This document shows, piece by piece, positions 44,735-57,237 of a DNA stretch of 64,000 bases (position 1 is its first letter; the number at the start of each line of letters is the position of its first letter). A program made the position numbers and the translations under genes. The notes beneath the pieces are model-generated. The model made no database searches. It was not told the origin of the DNA and saw nothing but the letters and a program-made list of their open reading frames with translations. This DNA comes from Galaxea fascicularis (taxonomy: Eukaryota; Cnidaria; Anthozoa; Scleractinia; Euphylliidae): NCBI GenBank assembly GCA_948470475.1, contig OX419340.1, forward strand, positions 24,555,067-24,619,066, given 5' to 3'.

Positions 44735-45134
44735 ATATAGGCGCAAATTGCAACCACGCAGTTCACAATCTTATTAGAGAGAGTAGTATGATACACAGGT
44801 GCCCCCAGAACAGACTAAGTGAATAGACCATCACACCGGGGACTACGTCCCCTACTCTTTGCGATCACTGTGTGGGTTCTTTAACGTCCCACACCAGTAC
44901 TGTGAGACGGGACCTCCGGTTTATCGTCCTTATCCGAGAAAACTAGAAAGTCTAACAATTTGCAGATGTTATTGCAAGGAGAGCACTTTCTCCTCAGTTA
45001 TTTAAAGACCCTGAGTGTTGGTCCGGTCGAGGTTGAACCCCCGACCTCCTGCACAGCAGTCCGGTGCCCTACCAACTGAGCTAACCGGTCGGCTATACCG
45101 ATGAAATAAAATCTATGCCAGAACTCGAGCCAGG
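44630..45134 (-). mobile_element. tRNA-derived SINE, full length (copy B)
   Basis: A box at 45072-45083 and B box at 45028-45039 on the minus strand, head starting near 45099. The body and the 3' tail are visible here. The tail holds GCGCATTA...TAATGCGC (44666-44673, 44690-44697) and ends in TTTAC-type short repeats near 44632-44650. The tail resembles that of the LINE at 40.4 kb, as expected of a SINE mobilised by LINE enzymes. Confidence 0.85.
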
Positions 45135-45146
45135 ACTCTAGTAAGG

Positions 45147-45205
45147 ACTTTTTTTTTGTTTTTTGTTTTTTGGTTTTTTTTTGTTTTTTTTTGTTTTTTG
45201 TCTTT
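45147..45205. repeat. T-rich low-complexity tract (copy B)
   Basis: Counterpart of 361-415 with different run lengths. Beyond it, to about 46080, there is no gene. Confidence 0.88.
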
Positions 45206-46080
45206 TTACTGTTTTGCTGCAGAGCCACAGCCACCATTCAAACATGTGCTAACGTACATTTTCGATTTATCATCGGCCTTTGCCGTGTTGCATCAAGGGA
45301 CTACATGACTATGAGCATAAACGATTTTGCTTCATCACAGTTCGATTACATTTCAGTACAAATGGTGTAAATCTCTAAACTATAGATGAACAGTCCCAGT
45401 GTCTCACTTTTAAATCCAACATCACAATCGGTTATGTGCTTTGGCTGAGTCACAATTTTCTAACATGTATCGTTGACATTTTAACCTCAACAAACCGAAA
45501 TATTCCACAACAAAACAAAATGTTAAAACCCCAAAGTGGGTACTCTTCGACATCACCCAAAAAAGAGGAACAGTACTTGTTTGACTATTTTATGGCGTCA
45601 TTTTTGTGAGCTAGAGTACGGACGATAAAAAAACTGCCGTCGGTAAGACCGAAAAACAAGTGAGCGAAAATGACTTTAACTTTTCGTCGTGAAAAGTGAC
45701 TACGGCACGATAAGCCTTGAATCAACTCAGGTGATCAACTGCAAATGGTTGAGAATGGTTTTATTCTTGACTTCGATCAATTACAGATATTGCAAACTAC
45801 AAACCTTGACAAAAAGTCGTGGGCGGTATTATTTTTTACAACACTATTAATGATAACATCTGATTGGCAATGACAACACAAACAAATCGGTTTCAGAAAA
45901 ACATTTGTCAATAAACATTGAATTAAAGACGAAGTTTTTACTGCAATTAGCCTTTTAAGTCTGCATTTTTTTAACTAACAACGAGAATTGCTGTGTGGCA
46001 TTTCGAATGCTGCAGCCGTTAAAAACAAACATAACTCGTGAGTAACCAAGGCAAATTGCTAGTCTGAGTGTTCTTGACAT

Positions 46081-46199
46081 AAGTGTCCGTATAAAACTGA
46101 CAAAACAGGAATACTAACCTGCGGATGCGGACAATTTAGGTCAGTCAATAATCACTCCGAACACAGAGCTGACATAACTAGCCGTCATTTCACACAAAA
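46081..46199 (+). promoter_or_regulatory. Promoter-like leader repeat, unit 1 (copy B)
   Basis: Counterpart of 1293-1411 with TATAAAA and TACTAACCTGCG unchanged. Unit 2 is at 47281-47390. Confidence 0.42.
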
Positions 46200-46339
46200 T
46201 TATTGTTTTGCTAAGAATTTCTGCTAGGGACAACATATTGCTGGCATTTCCAATGCTGCAGCTGTTTACTTTTGGCAAGGAGTTGTTCTTTGCGAGAGTT
46301 TTCCAAATGTCAAACTTATCAAGCGGGGCCGAGGTTATA

Positions 46340-46987
46340 GAGTGTTGCCAATGTGCGAGCCAAACGTGCGAGCCATGCGAGCCATGCAAGCCATGCGAGC
46401 CAAACGTGCGAGCCTTGCGAGCCACTGAAAAACACCGACACGACCGGCTTTGCAGTCTCTCTTTTCGCAGTCTTGACTCTCCCCTCTCCCGTAGCGAAAA
46501 GTACGAGATACAAACAACGGGAGTAATGAGCTAACATAATACATCGCACATGAATCGACAGGTGTGTGCAGTACAGCCCAGTGGTACGACGCTATTACTG
46601 CATCCTTAAAAATAATGGTACTTGAAAAATTGTTCAAATTATCCAAGGATTGAAGACGATTAGAAAAAGATTTAGCAAATCAACTGCGTGATGTCCGTAG
46701 AGAGATTTAGAGGAGCAACACAGAGTCATTCAACCTCGACCAAGACTCAAGAGAGAAGCATTCAAAGAGCAGAGACTGGCACGAGTTAGATGATTTCAAA
46801 AACAAGATGGCGCCTACGATCGATCGATCGAGCGCGGGAAAACAGGGATAACCAGTGAGTAAAAACCGATTTTAATGGTGCTCCCAAGTATGAATTACAT
46901 TTTTTTTCCAATTTTCAAAATTTTTGATGGCTCGCACATATGGCTCGCATGACTCACATGGCTCGCTGGCTCGCAGATTGTCATTAC
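46340..46987. mobile_element. Element with inverted GCGAGCC ends (copy B)
   Basis: CCGAGGTTATA repeats lie at 46329-46339 and 46988-46998. The left GCGAGCC array (46352-46425) is shorter than in copy A, having lost about two units. Confidence 0.55.
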
Positions 46988-47280
46988 CCGAGGTTATAAA
47001 CCGTTCGGACTTCGCTTGGCTTTTCTTCAACAAATTTTGTGCCCTAGAATGAGCGTCAGCAGGAAAAAACGAAACGTTTTAGCATCCAAGATGAAATATT
47101 GGATAGAAAACATTTGGAAAAAACAAGAGTCCAATTCAATTTGATATGAAAGCGTGAAAAAAACAAAAGGTAAGAAAAAAGAAACCGATGCGAATGTCTC
47201 TTCGACCTTTCTCGTAGAAATCGGAAAAAATAAGACAAGTAACAAACTGAGACAAATCGTTATTCAATTTTCTTGGCATA

Positions 47281-47390
47281 AATGTCCATATAAAAGACAA
47301 AACAGGAGTACTAACCTGCGCACAGTTTAAGTCAGTCAACAATCACTCCGAACGCAGAGCTTAAGCAGAAGCCGTCGTTTCACACAAAAG
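47281..47390 (+). promoter_or_regulatory. Promoter-like leader repeat, unit 2 (copy B)
   Basis: Counterpart of 2498-2607. The sequence after TATAAAA reads GACAAAACAGG, closer to unit 1 than the copy A version is, which could reflect the original state or exchange between units. Confidence 0.4.
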
Positions 47391-47507
47391 TAAGTCTTAT
47401 TACTTCATATGCCTATCAAGAAAGCTTCTTCAATTCAGGATTTAAGCGGCAAAACCGTCCAGTTTAACACACAGCAAGGTCCGAAGACAGCGCATAATTA
47501 CTGAAAC

Positions 47508-47759
47508 CTAATTGCCAGACCACACGACCTTTTCTCTCAATGCAAACTTCTGCAGGCAAACACGAGGAAAACCTGAAACTCCCTGACACTTGGTAATGTT
47601 TTTACAGCTTGACAAGAGACGCTCTCCTTTTCGCTGTTCCTCACTATAATTTCGTCTCTTTTCTCGAGCTTTTTGTTGTTCTTTCTCCTGCTGCTCGTCA
47701 GTACGATTCAGCCTGTTTACTCGTGCCCTTTTTTTGTTCTTTCTCCACAGGCAGCCCAT
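47508..47759 (-). CDS. Hypothetical charged small frame (copy B)
   Basis: Same Arg/Glu-rich body as 2725-3006, with a different N-terminus caused by an indel in a T-run near 47732. Coding status doubtful. Confidence 0.18.
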   Translation of the reverse strand: MGCLWRKNKKRARVNRLNRTDEQQEKEQQKAREKRRNYSEEQRKGERLLSSCKNITKCQGVSGFPRVCLQKFALREKVVWSGN

Positions 47760-48279
47760 TCGTGGTGTGTGTTATCAAAAGTTGATACATTGACCGTTAA
47801 AACCCTAGAATTCCAACGAACTGTGTAGCGGTGGAAATATTTATATTCTAGTCAAATAAAGCCTTCCTACCTTCACTCTACTGTTTCTTGTCCCTTTCTG
47901 GGACGTCTAAATGCAATATCCTCGCTTTTTTCAAATCCCAGGTCACTGTCCATTCTAAATAAAGGGAAGGCCGGTGACTCGAGATCGAACCAGTCACCGC
48001 TCGAAGGCCAATAAATTCCCAAAACAGCGGAATATCCGCTTCAAATCGCCAGCAGCAGCCGCGTAGATAAATTTCCTTTCTTTTTTCGCCAACTTGCCCG
48101 AAAATTCGACCAACACAAACGGGGAATCGCTCATTTAGCCGCTCAAATTTGACCAATTCGGCGACTCCATGATACGTGAAACCCAGGGCGTTTTCCATAT
48201 AGCAAAAAATTCCGACCAGCGGTGAAGAAAATGTTCCATTTGACACAAGTTCCATTCATTCCCAGGCTCCCTCGCCAGG

Positions 48280-48679
48280 CTACGTTGTGATCAGCAATCG
48301 AACATCGGAATCCTCCCATCTTTCCAGGTTTTTACTCGAGCCAGAGGTATCTGCTACGTTTTCAAGTTGGTTACACGAGCCTGAGCTATCAGCTACGTTT
48401 TCAACTTGGTTACACGGAGGGGCAGCACTTGAAGCGCCAACTGTGAAAGGAGAATAACGAAAGACCTTGTTTAATTTCAGATGCAAAGTGTTACGCGGGA
48501 AACAATCGGAACGCTCAAAGAACCCTTGAAAAATTGAATGTTTGCTTCAATAAATTCTACTTACCATTGGCATACATCACACAATTGTGATCCATTAACG
48601 TCTGAAGATCGGGTGCTAGTCCATGGCACACGGGGCATTCGTATAAACTATTCGAGGGGAACGAAGAAGGAGCCGCCAT
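48280..48679 (-). CDS. Antisense two-exon finger/Myb-like gene, open frame (copy B)
   Basis: Exon 1 is 48679-48565 (115 nt) and exon 2 is 48440-48280 (161 nt), with a GTAAGT donor and a pyrimidine-rich CAG acceptor. Joined they give 91 codons plus stop in one frame. The product has a CPVC...H...C motif, a duplicated ENVAD-type segment and RWEDSDVRLLI, the first helix of a Myb/SANT-like domain, but stops right after it. The stop suggests either a truncated gene or a missing downstream exon. It starts 12 bp from the gag ATG on the other strand, so one bidirectional region could drive both. Such finger plus Myb proteins often accompany DNA transposons. Confidence 0.45.
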
Positions 48680-48691
48680 TTTACCAATGAT

Positions 48692-51148
48692 ATGGCCGTG
48701 AAAGGTCTGGAACTGGAAAAACCTTGTGGAGCGGCCACTTTGGTGGGTAATTGTGTGTTATCCCCGCTTCGAAACAGTCCAGAAGTAAGTCCTGAAGACT
48801 CGATAAGTCAAGTTTCAAGTCAGAATGATTCCGTGAGGTCAAAGTCCTCGTCCTCGTCTAAGAGAAAGCGAGAAGCTAGAATGAAAGCTGCCGTCGCCAA
48901 CCTACAGGCAAAACAGTTAGCCGAACAAGTGAAACGAGAAAATGAAGTCCGTGAAGAGCAATTCCGTGAAGAAATGGCTCAACGCGACTTAGAGCTAAAA
49001 CTTGAATATCGGAAACGCGAGCTGGAGCTGCTTCGAAAGAAAAGAGAGAGCGAAAAGGCAGTCATTTCAGCCCAGAATAAAGCCGAATTAGCCCAACTCG
49101 AACACGAAATAATAGGGCAAGAAGTTACCGAAAGAAATGCCGAAAAGAATCAAGACAACAAGGTCAGTGAAACTATAAGATCTCTGAAACATTGTTTAGT
49201 TCTAAGTCCTAATGTGAATACTGGTGTTGAAAGTATGGATGAATTTTCAAACCCATGTATTGAAGTGAACCCTGGAATGACTTCGGGATATGTTTCCCAA
49301 GAACACAAAACGTCAGATCATACATCTCTGCAATATGACAAACAAGTTGTCGTCTCGCATGCAGATACCCCAGTAAATGCAACAGCTAAGTGTTTACCGC
49401 CAAAGGTCCTAGAGTTTTATGCTCCTAACAGCTGTGGGGGCACCTCAACCGCAGTTCAGACACCCCTTATTAAAGACAGTGAATCCAATATGCAAACTTA
49501 CAGTTCTACCCTAAAGCCAACTCAGCCATACCCGTTCAGCCAAGGAAGTGAATATGTATCTCGGCCTATAATCACCCCTGTTGGGTTAGTGTCAGATCTT
49601 CAAACAAATACAGCATCCTCGTGTGATTACGTGTACTCGCCCCAACAATCGATTGCATACAGTAGTGGATACGCAAGTCCAGTTACATCAGTTTCTTGGT
49701 CAACAAAACCTGAAATTGAGTGTTCAGGAAAACTGAGTAGTCAAACTCCTCAAGTCATTCCTTCATTGTCAGGACCTACATGTATTAGTGCATCACCTGC
49801 TGTCAATAGTTTCCATGCCTGTTCCCCTGATCTTCTCAAACTCATTAATAATTCATCAAGTTAAAACAAAGGAAATCACAACCGTGAAGGGGGTTTGGAT
49901 ACCCGGTCTTAATTAGCATAGATTTTGACGATTTTACTTCTCCGTTAATTCCTTAGTTTTTGTTTCAATTGAGAAGATATATCAAACACTCGAGACAGTG
50001 TTTCATCGGCCATCCAAACACCTCGAATTCCATCAAAAATACTCCGCTGCGCGTCGTATTTTCAACTCTCTTCTCGGTGTTTAGATATCCCGATGAAACA
50101 CTGTCTCTCGTGTTTGATGTATTACATCCAAAGTTTGAAAGTCCATTGAACCACCCTTGCTCAAGTAGTTCACCATTGTGGTGCCCAAGAAGTACATCGA
50201 CTTCCCACTCAAGTCAAGTTAAGTCAAACCCTCTGCATTGACCAGTTCAAGTAGATCCTGTGGGAGAACTTGTAGATGCATTCATTGACAGGCTGGTAGA
50301 TGGCCAGGAAACTGTCTTTACGGCAAATCTCAATAGCTCACAGACAGACTCTGGTATAGCTCTGCTCCGAGCACAGGAGCAGCAACGCTTGCCACCCCTT
50401 GAGCTTTTCAAGTTTACCGGCAAGCCGATTGAGTGGCCCAAGTTTATAGAGCGATTTCGTGACCAGATCCATAATAAGATGACACTGACTGACTCGGATC
50501 GAATGTCCTATCTCTTTCAAAATCGCAGCGGTGAAGCAAAGAAAGCAGTGGAAAGTTTGGGTGTGACTGGCTATAGTTATCCAACAGCCCTCAAAATACT
50601 AAAACGACAATTTGGGAACCCCAGCAGTGTGGCATCAGCCTACTTAAAGAATATACTTGATAACTCTGTTGTGACTTCACATGATAGACAGGCATTGCGT
50701 GATTATTATTATCAAGTGAAAGCTTGTACCATCTGGTGTGTCAAGATGGGTCAGTCTGCTATACTTTTAACACCAGAGTATCTAAGCAGGGCCACAATGC
50801 GGTTACCCATTAACCTCAGAGTGAGATGGTACAAACATATTGATGGTCATACTGAGAGAGCTACCTTAATAGGGTTCGAAAGGTGGCTTTGCAAAAGAGT
50901 TGACAGCCTATTCAACCCGCTTGAGGATTTCATTGAAGAGTGGAACAAGAAGCAGTCGTATACGAGACCAAAGTCAAATCTGAAGCTTCATTCTCTCGCT
51001 ACAACTACCAAACCTCCAAAGGCAGTTCAAATCCAGCCCTACAACAAGGAGGGTGGGAACTCAGCCCATCCTATTGAACAGAAGTGCGTTGTTTGTTCAG
51101 ATAGGCACCGTGTTGCCTTCTGTCCTGCTTTTAAGTCCAAAGCCTTGA
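48692..51148 (+). pseudogene. BEL/Pao gag region, interrupted (copy B)
   Basis: Same domain order as copy A. Here the first frame (48692-49864) lacks the copy A one-base deletion and runs further (CSGKLSSQTPQVIPS). It is then broken by a 293-bp foldback insertion at 49833-50125 and by a CGA-to-TGA stop near 50239. The DUF1759-type part continues at 50260-51148 and is then cut by the LINE at the same point as in copy A. Confidence 0.88.
49833..50125. mobile_element. 293-bp foldback insertion, copy B only
   Basis: Absent from copy A, where sequence runs straight across (junction at 5067/5068). Arms of about 29 bp (49981-50009 and 50089-50118, core GACAGTGTTTCATCGG) form a stem around a loop of about 80 bp. 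A non-palindromic segment of about 148 bp precedes the stem. No clear target-site duplication, so deletion from copy A is not excluded. Confidence 0.75.
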
Positions 51149-51329
51149 AGATTCAGATTCTTTATTTTACACTATTTATGTCATTAAGTACAGTTGAAAT
51201 AAAAAAAAATAGAAAGGAAAGAAAAAAGAGCAAAGTTTTTACATATTGTAGGAAAAGAAGGAAAGGTGCGTAGTGACCATAGTTGCAATTGCTTTCGAGA
51301 TGGTCACTACCACATGATTTCACGAGAAA

Positions 51330-52098
51330 TGGTTATTTTACCTGTAAAATATAGTTAACTAATGGGAGCTTTTCTCAACCTTGGTCCTTAGTGCATATCA
51401 GCGTCTTCATCGCCACTAAAACATCTATTACACTCATCTCGCTCAAAGGGACCTTGCGTGACATTACTCATTATATAGCTGCCTTGTTCTGTATAGCTGA
51501 ACATAAACTGACCTTTGTGTCTTTGAACAGTACTTTATTACAACTGGACATTGTTACTAAATGTAATCGACACCAAGGTATGCTTTATCCATTAGGTCTG
51601 AATTGCGTGCCTCATTGTTTGTCTTGCGAGTACACGTTGCACAATAAGTTTTATCTAGTTTACTTCGCCTTCGTGCTGTATTTTGTCCCACCACTCCCTT
51701 TTCCCCCTATTTCAATAAAGCTGGACTTCTGGCTTGGGTGCACACCTGCCACTTCCCTTGCATGTTGCAGGCTGGGTGGGGCTCTCGCCCCACCTTAGCT
51801 TTCATTACACCCGGGTGGGGACGCACCTCACTCGTTGGCTCATCCATACTTTGCAGGGTGTGTCGCTGCCACCCTTGTTGCGTTACTTATTATTGCTAGG
51901 GTGTGTCGCTGCCACCCTTGTTGCGTTACTCATTATCACTAGGGTGTGTCGCTGCCACCCTTATTGCCTCCATTTGCAGGGTGTGTTGCTGCCACCCTCC
52001 ATTTATGCTAGGGAGCACCCAATGTCTTTAGTCCCATTTACTGCCAAAGATTGTGTTGTGTGTATTTATTACTATTATGTTTAGCGACAAGTTGTTAA
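51330..52098. mobile_element. 769-bp insertion in the LINE 3' region, copy B only
   Basis: Missing from copy A at 6270/6271. Contains an AATAAAG signal near 51714 followed by a GC-richer part. That part holds four copies of AGGGTGTGTCGCTGCCACCC (51855, 51898, 51941 and a variant at 51978), spaced 43, 43 and 37 bp. It could be a solo terminal repeat or a non-coding retroelement. Ends and duplicated target were not resolved. Confidence 0.7.
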
Positions 52099-52320
52099 GA
52101 AAAATATTTGTAATATGCTAGCATACTAAATTTAAGATTTACAAAGAGAAAAGGAATAAATAACAATTCATTAAGTAGTAAATTATTAATACATCTATAT
52201 ACATCAAATTATATCTATATACATTAATATTTCTATTTAGACTTTTTCTTATTACAATTTGAGTGGAATTATATACCGAATTACATGAATATGATTTATA
52301 TAAAAATACAGTAATATAAA

Positions 52321-55300
52321 TTAAGTTTGATTGACAAGGAGATAACGCTTACATTGTTGAATAAAAGAAGAAAAGGGCAAAATCTTCAAATTGTAAGGTA
52401 CTTTTTCCCAAACTCTAGAGGCCATAGATATAAATCTTGAAAGGCCATAGTTGGTTCTGGAAACTGGTCTGTATAAGTTCTCTTTTGAGGCATATCTAGT
52501 GTTATAGTTATGCACTCCACTTGAGGGTGTGATTAATTTATTAAAAGCAGCAGGAGTATTGCTCGGAAGGTATTTAAGTTTATAAACTAGGGATGCTATC
52601 TTAATGTTAAATATATTATCAAGATTATGCAATTCAAGCAATTTGTAATAAATGGAAGCATTTTCTCTTGGGGAAGCAAAAAATATGGAGCGAATACACT
52701 TATTCTGCTTTTTCCTTACAGTTTGAAGTCTGGTTTGGCATGCCGATCCCCAGCTTGCCAAACCATAAGAAATATAAGGATAAATAAGATTATAGTAGAG
52801 TTGCCTAAGAGAACTAACGGACACATGATAGCGAAGCTTATTAAGGATACCCAAATTTTTTGCTATTCGTTTGTTGACATGCTGTATTTGAGCATCCCAT
52901 TTGAGGTTCTCATCAATAAATATACCTAGGTACTTAATGGTACGTTTTTGTTGAATATTACAAGCTGTTAGATTAATAGATGATTTTTTCTTAGGTGATG
53001 CAATAATCATGTAGTTAGTTTTTTTAAAATTAATGGATAATTTATTCACATCACAGTATTTAATGACATTCATAAGTTCTTTATTTACAGTTGATTCCAA
53101 ATCTGCAATATTTTTAGATGAAAAAAAAAATGTTGGTGTCATCAGCGAAAATTCGAAATAAAAGTTTACTTGATGACTTTGGGAGATCATTTATATACAA
53201 TAAAAACAGCATGGGGACCAAGGGTTGATCCTTGAGGGACTCCACAAGTAATAAGTTTGGGAGAAGACTCAACATCACCAATTTTCACAAATTGATAACG
53301 GCCAGTTAGATAATTTGAGAACCACCTCAATGGGGTTCCACGCACACCATATTTGCACATCTTGTCTAGCAAAATTCTATGGTTGATGGTGTCGAAGGCT
53401 TTGGAGAAGTCTAAAAAAATACCACATGTAAACATGTTATGATCCAAGGCAGTTTTAAGGTTATCGATAGTTTCTAGTATTGCATGCTCAGTGGAATGAC
53501 CCTTCCTAAAACCAAATTGATACTCAAATAGAATATTGTGTTTTTCAAGAAAGGAAATCAATTGGTCATATACTAACTTTTCCAAGACTTTACTGAAAGA
53601 AGATATAACAGCAATCGGCCTATAGTTCCCAGGCTCACAGGTATTTCCATTTTTAAGAATTGGGGTTATTCTTGAAACTTTAAAAATATCAGGAACAATT
53701 CCAGTCATGATGGATTCATTATAGATTTTTGAAAAGGGTGTTGCAAGATACTCCGCAGCCAACTTAATAAACTTGTTAGGTATATTTATGTAAGATTTAT
53801 TTTCATCTAAGCCTGAAAACAGAGTAAAGACTTGGGTTTCTGTCACTGGTGATAAAACAAAAGAGGAACAAGGGGAGCAATTTATATATTGGGTGGGACT
53901 TATAGAAGGGTCAACATCCAATTTGCTAGCTAGGCTTGGACCAACATTTACAAAATATGTATTTAACTGTTCAGCAATATCAACTGGATTAGTGAAGGTC
54001 TTATTGCCATATACAACCCTAGTTGGATATGACTGGCCTTTAGTTTTCCTCTGAATAAGATTTCCTATAAGTTTCCAGGTGGATCTTAAATTGCTCTTGC
54101 ATCTTTTAAATTGGGATTGAAAATAATCTTTTTTATTCTTAGAGATAAGACGAGATAGGGTATTGGAGTATTTTTTGTATGCAATAATTTTTTCATGGTC
54201 ATGGCTACAAAAATGTGATCGATACATCTTCTGCTTGAGTTTGATAGATTTTAGGATACCTTTAGTAATCAAAGGCTTACTCATTTGCTTCTGCTTAGCC
54301 CGGGAAGCTAGCTTCATTGGAGCATGTTTGTTAACAATAAATTGAATTGCATCAATTGCATCTTGAGTTTTTGCATGAAGAGTTTTAGAAGGGTGGAGAA
54401 TTAGTGACCAATCAAGCTGGCTAATGTCAAGTATAAAACTTTAATTTCCTTATGAAAGTTAGAAAAATCTTGATAGTAACGCCTAGTGTTGGTTCTCTCA
54501 ATTTGTGATTTAAGAATACAAAAGACAGGCAAATGATCAGAGATATCGATGGTAGCTATACCTGAAGTAATATGAGAAATAGATAAGTTGGTATAAATAT
54601 GGTCAATAAGAGTAGCAGAATGGCTGGTAACACGAGTAGGCTTGGTAACTATTGGCAACAGACCATGCGAGAATAACATGTTTAAATACTCATCTGTTTC
54701 AGAATGGGAATTTGCTTTCATAAAGTCTATATTGATATCACCGAATAAAAAGAGATCATTTTTATTAAGCTTAATAGATTTGATAATATTATTAAGTTGA
54801 TCTGCGAAATTTGTGAGATTGTTATTAGGATGTCTATATATACATCCAACCAAAATTGATCTCTTTTTCCCATTATCAATTTGACACCATATTGACTCAA
54901 CCTGGTCCATATCAAACCTTATATCACAGCGGGGGATAGCTTTTAAAGTATTAGATATATAGAGGGCAGTCCCACCAGCGCTAGTTTTTGAGTCCGTACG
55001 AAAGAGGTTATAATTATTCAAGTCTAGATTAGTGATAGAAAATTCATTAAGTTTTGTTTCTGTAATTCCTAATATATCAGGCTTTGAATCCAAAGAATTT
55101 AAAATTTCTTCAAGGGTATCAAAATTCTTCGATAAACGTCTTGTATTACAATGGAAGATAAATAAGTTAGGACCAGATTTCCTAATAAGCTTATTTAAAT
55201 CATTAATCGAATAATAATCCGAACAAGGAGAAGCAAACATTAAATCTGGGTCGGATTCATCACATTTATCAGGATTTGGAAACAGATCAAATAAGTCTAC

Positions 55301-55429
55301 AGTTTCATTTAAGTTTGGAACAGACCAGTTTCCAATAAGATGATTAAAGTCTCTATCAGAAAGGGAAAAAAAAGGCAAAATACTTACAGCTTCCTCATTG
55401 TCAGTCATTTTACCAATTAAGAGACACAA
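52321..55429 (-). pseudogene. LINE ORF2, broken differently from copy A
   Basis: The endonuclease is open from 55429 (MCLLIGKMTD) past the site of the copy A stop. Here the frame breaks at a 5-bp insertion near 54443, a one-base insertion near 53212 inside the RT region after PQGSTLGP, and a longer A-run near 53117. The T-run that is short in copy A is full length here, so LSINFKK runs directly into the C-terminal domain. Confidence 0.9.
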
Positions 55430-55505
55430 TCTAAATATTCATCGAAATTAAACATTTCCATCAGTGATGACACTAGTAGGATTTCTTCATTATGAGCCAT
55501 ATATA

Positions 55506-56324
55506 TTAGCGGTTTTGTGATAAGGAGTCTAGGTATTCGTCGAATTGCTCGAAAGAAACAAAGCTGTGTTTAGTCGAGGTGTCAGACTCACGAAGCACAA
55601 TCTTGCCGTTGCTAGTCCAAAGATATTTGAAGTGATGATTTTTCTTGTAATCTAAAATCCTACCGAATAAACGCTTCCTGTACGGAGTCAAACTTTCATT
55701 TATATGAATCACAGCATTATGGTTAACAGGAGAGGACTCCGATTGAATTTGGACTGAAGGTAAATCTTTAGTTCGTTTAGACTTCAGCTTCTTGTGGGCA
55801 TTGAAGACTTCATCCCTCTTCACTCGTCGCGTGAATTTAACAATAATATTGCGTTGTCGTCGACTATTCTTTGACGGTAGGCGATGGGCAATAGAAATAT
55901 CATTCGGTTCAAGTTCGACATCAATTAACCTCGCTGTCTCAATTACTAACTGAGTAGGATTATCGTCAGCAATATCAGGAATTCCTTGGATCTCCAAGGT
56001 GTCGCGTCGGCCATATTGCTCGTTCGCATCGAGGCGGAGCTGAATGTCATAGATGTCATTTCTTACACATCCAACTTCTGTGTTAATGCCATGTATCCGG
56101 TCACTTGAATCCTTATTGTGTTTCTTCTGCTCCTGGATACCAATCAGGAGGGTATCATACTTCTCAGCAAGGAACTTTTGAGAAGTATCAAGGTCATTCA
56201 TCTTTTTATTCATGGCCGCCAAATCTGCCTTCAACGGTTGAATCACTCCTGATATTTCTCTCCTCACGTCCTCGAGCAGCTCTTCTTTCCACAATTTACG
56301 GAAATCACTTAATTTAAAACTCAT
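55506..56324 (-). CDS. LINE ORF1, open frame (copy B)
   Basis: 272 codons from the ATG at 56324. Coiled coil to about residue 95, then a compact RNA-binding-type domain (YGRRDTLEIQGIPD, HRLPSKNSRRQRN) and a basic C-terminal part (PYRKRLFGRILDYKKN). This would package element RNA if expressed, but ORF2 beside it is dead. The apparent upstream start at 56432 lies in BEL-junction sequence and is rejected. Confidence 0.8.
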   Translation of the reverse strand: MSFKLSDFRKLWKEELLEDVRREISGVIQPLKADLAAMNKKMNDLDTSQKFLAEKYDTLLIGIQEQKKHNKDSSDRIHGINTEVGCVRNDIYDIQLRLDANEQYGRRDTLEIQGIPDIADDNPTQLVIETARLIDVELEPNDISIAHRLPSKNSRRQRNIIVKFTRRVKRDEVFNAHKKLKSKRTKDLPSVQIQSESSPVNHNAVIHINESLTPYRKRLFGRILDYKKNHHFKYLWTSNGKIVLRESDTSTKHSFVSFEQFDEYLDSLSQNR

Positions 56325-56414
56325 ATCCAGATTACTAAGCCAGCAAGAAAATAATTTAAAGGTAATTTGAAGATACTTTCTCAGAGAGAGTAAAATCGTG
56401 ACCGTCCAGCACGG

Positions 56415-57237
56415 ACGGATTTTTTTTTTCAAGGAGAGGAAACAAGTTGTATGGGAACATAGACTTTGCTTTAATTGCCTGAAAGCAAACCATCAATCGA
56501 AAGAATGTCCAAGTACCAACCGTTGTCTCAGAGAGCATTGCAACCGACCTCATCACACTCTCCTGCATGAAGATCATCAAAGCGACTCACATAGTCATAT
56601 TTCAGCTTACTGCGAAAGCACTGATGTACGGTCACCAATCTTTCAAAAGGAGAATGCTCAGCCGCAGGTACCCAGTACGAGCTCTCCTCAAGTTCCATCT
56701 GAAGTCCCGAGAAGCATCAATCAAGTGAGCGTTGAGCCTCGGAGAAAGGTCCTCCTGCAAGTCCTGCCGGTTTAAATACATGGTCCTCATGGTGTAGTTG
56801 ACACATATGCTGCCCTTGATGCTGGGAGCGACTCCACCTTAATCAGAAGGGACTTAGCAGACCACCTGCGGCTTGGTGGTGAGACACACCAGATTAGTCT
56901 AAACACAGTTGGATCTGATGCCAAGATCCAGAATGTAAGCCGAGTGAGTTTCCCCTTGTCATCTAAAGTCCACCCTCAACCGATTTCTGTACAGGGAGCA
57001 TGGGTGATTGACAGACTCAATGTCCCATCCGTCAAGGTGTCGAAGGAAAGGGTGACTAAACAATGGAACCATTTGTTGAACATTGACCTTCCTGAACTCG
57101 ATGGTAGCGATGTTAAGGTTCTCGTTGGATCTGACATGGCTCACTTACTGATTCACCTAGACGTTCGGCAAGGGCGATGGGATGAACCCATTGCCGTAAA
57201 AACAGGGGTGGACCCTGTTTGGAAATGTGGACAATGA
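56415..57237 (+). pseudogene. BEL/Pao zinc knuckles and protease (copy B)
   Basis: As copy A, but a CAA-to-TAA type change (near 56773) stops the frame just before the protease. DAGSDST is still present after the stop. Confidence 0.84.

Larger units (their letters stand above)
51149..56414 (-). mobile_element. CR1/L2-like LINE nested in BEL (copy B)
   Basis: Same insertion point and orientation as copy A, extended by a 769-bp insertion in its 3' region (51330-52098). GAATCT tail units at the left end are conserved. Confidence 0.88.
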
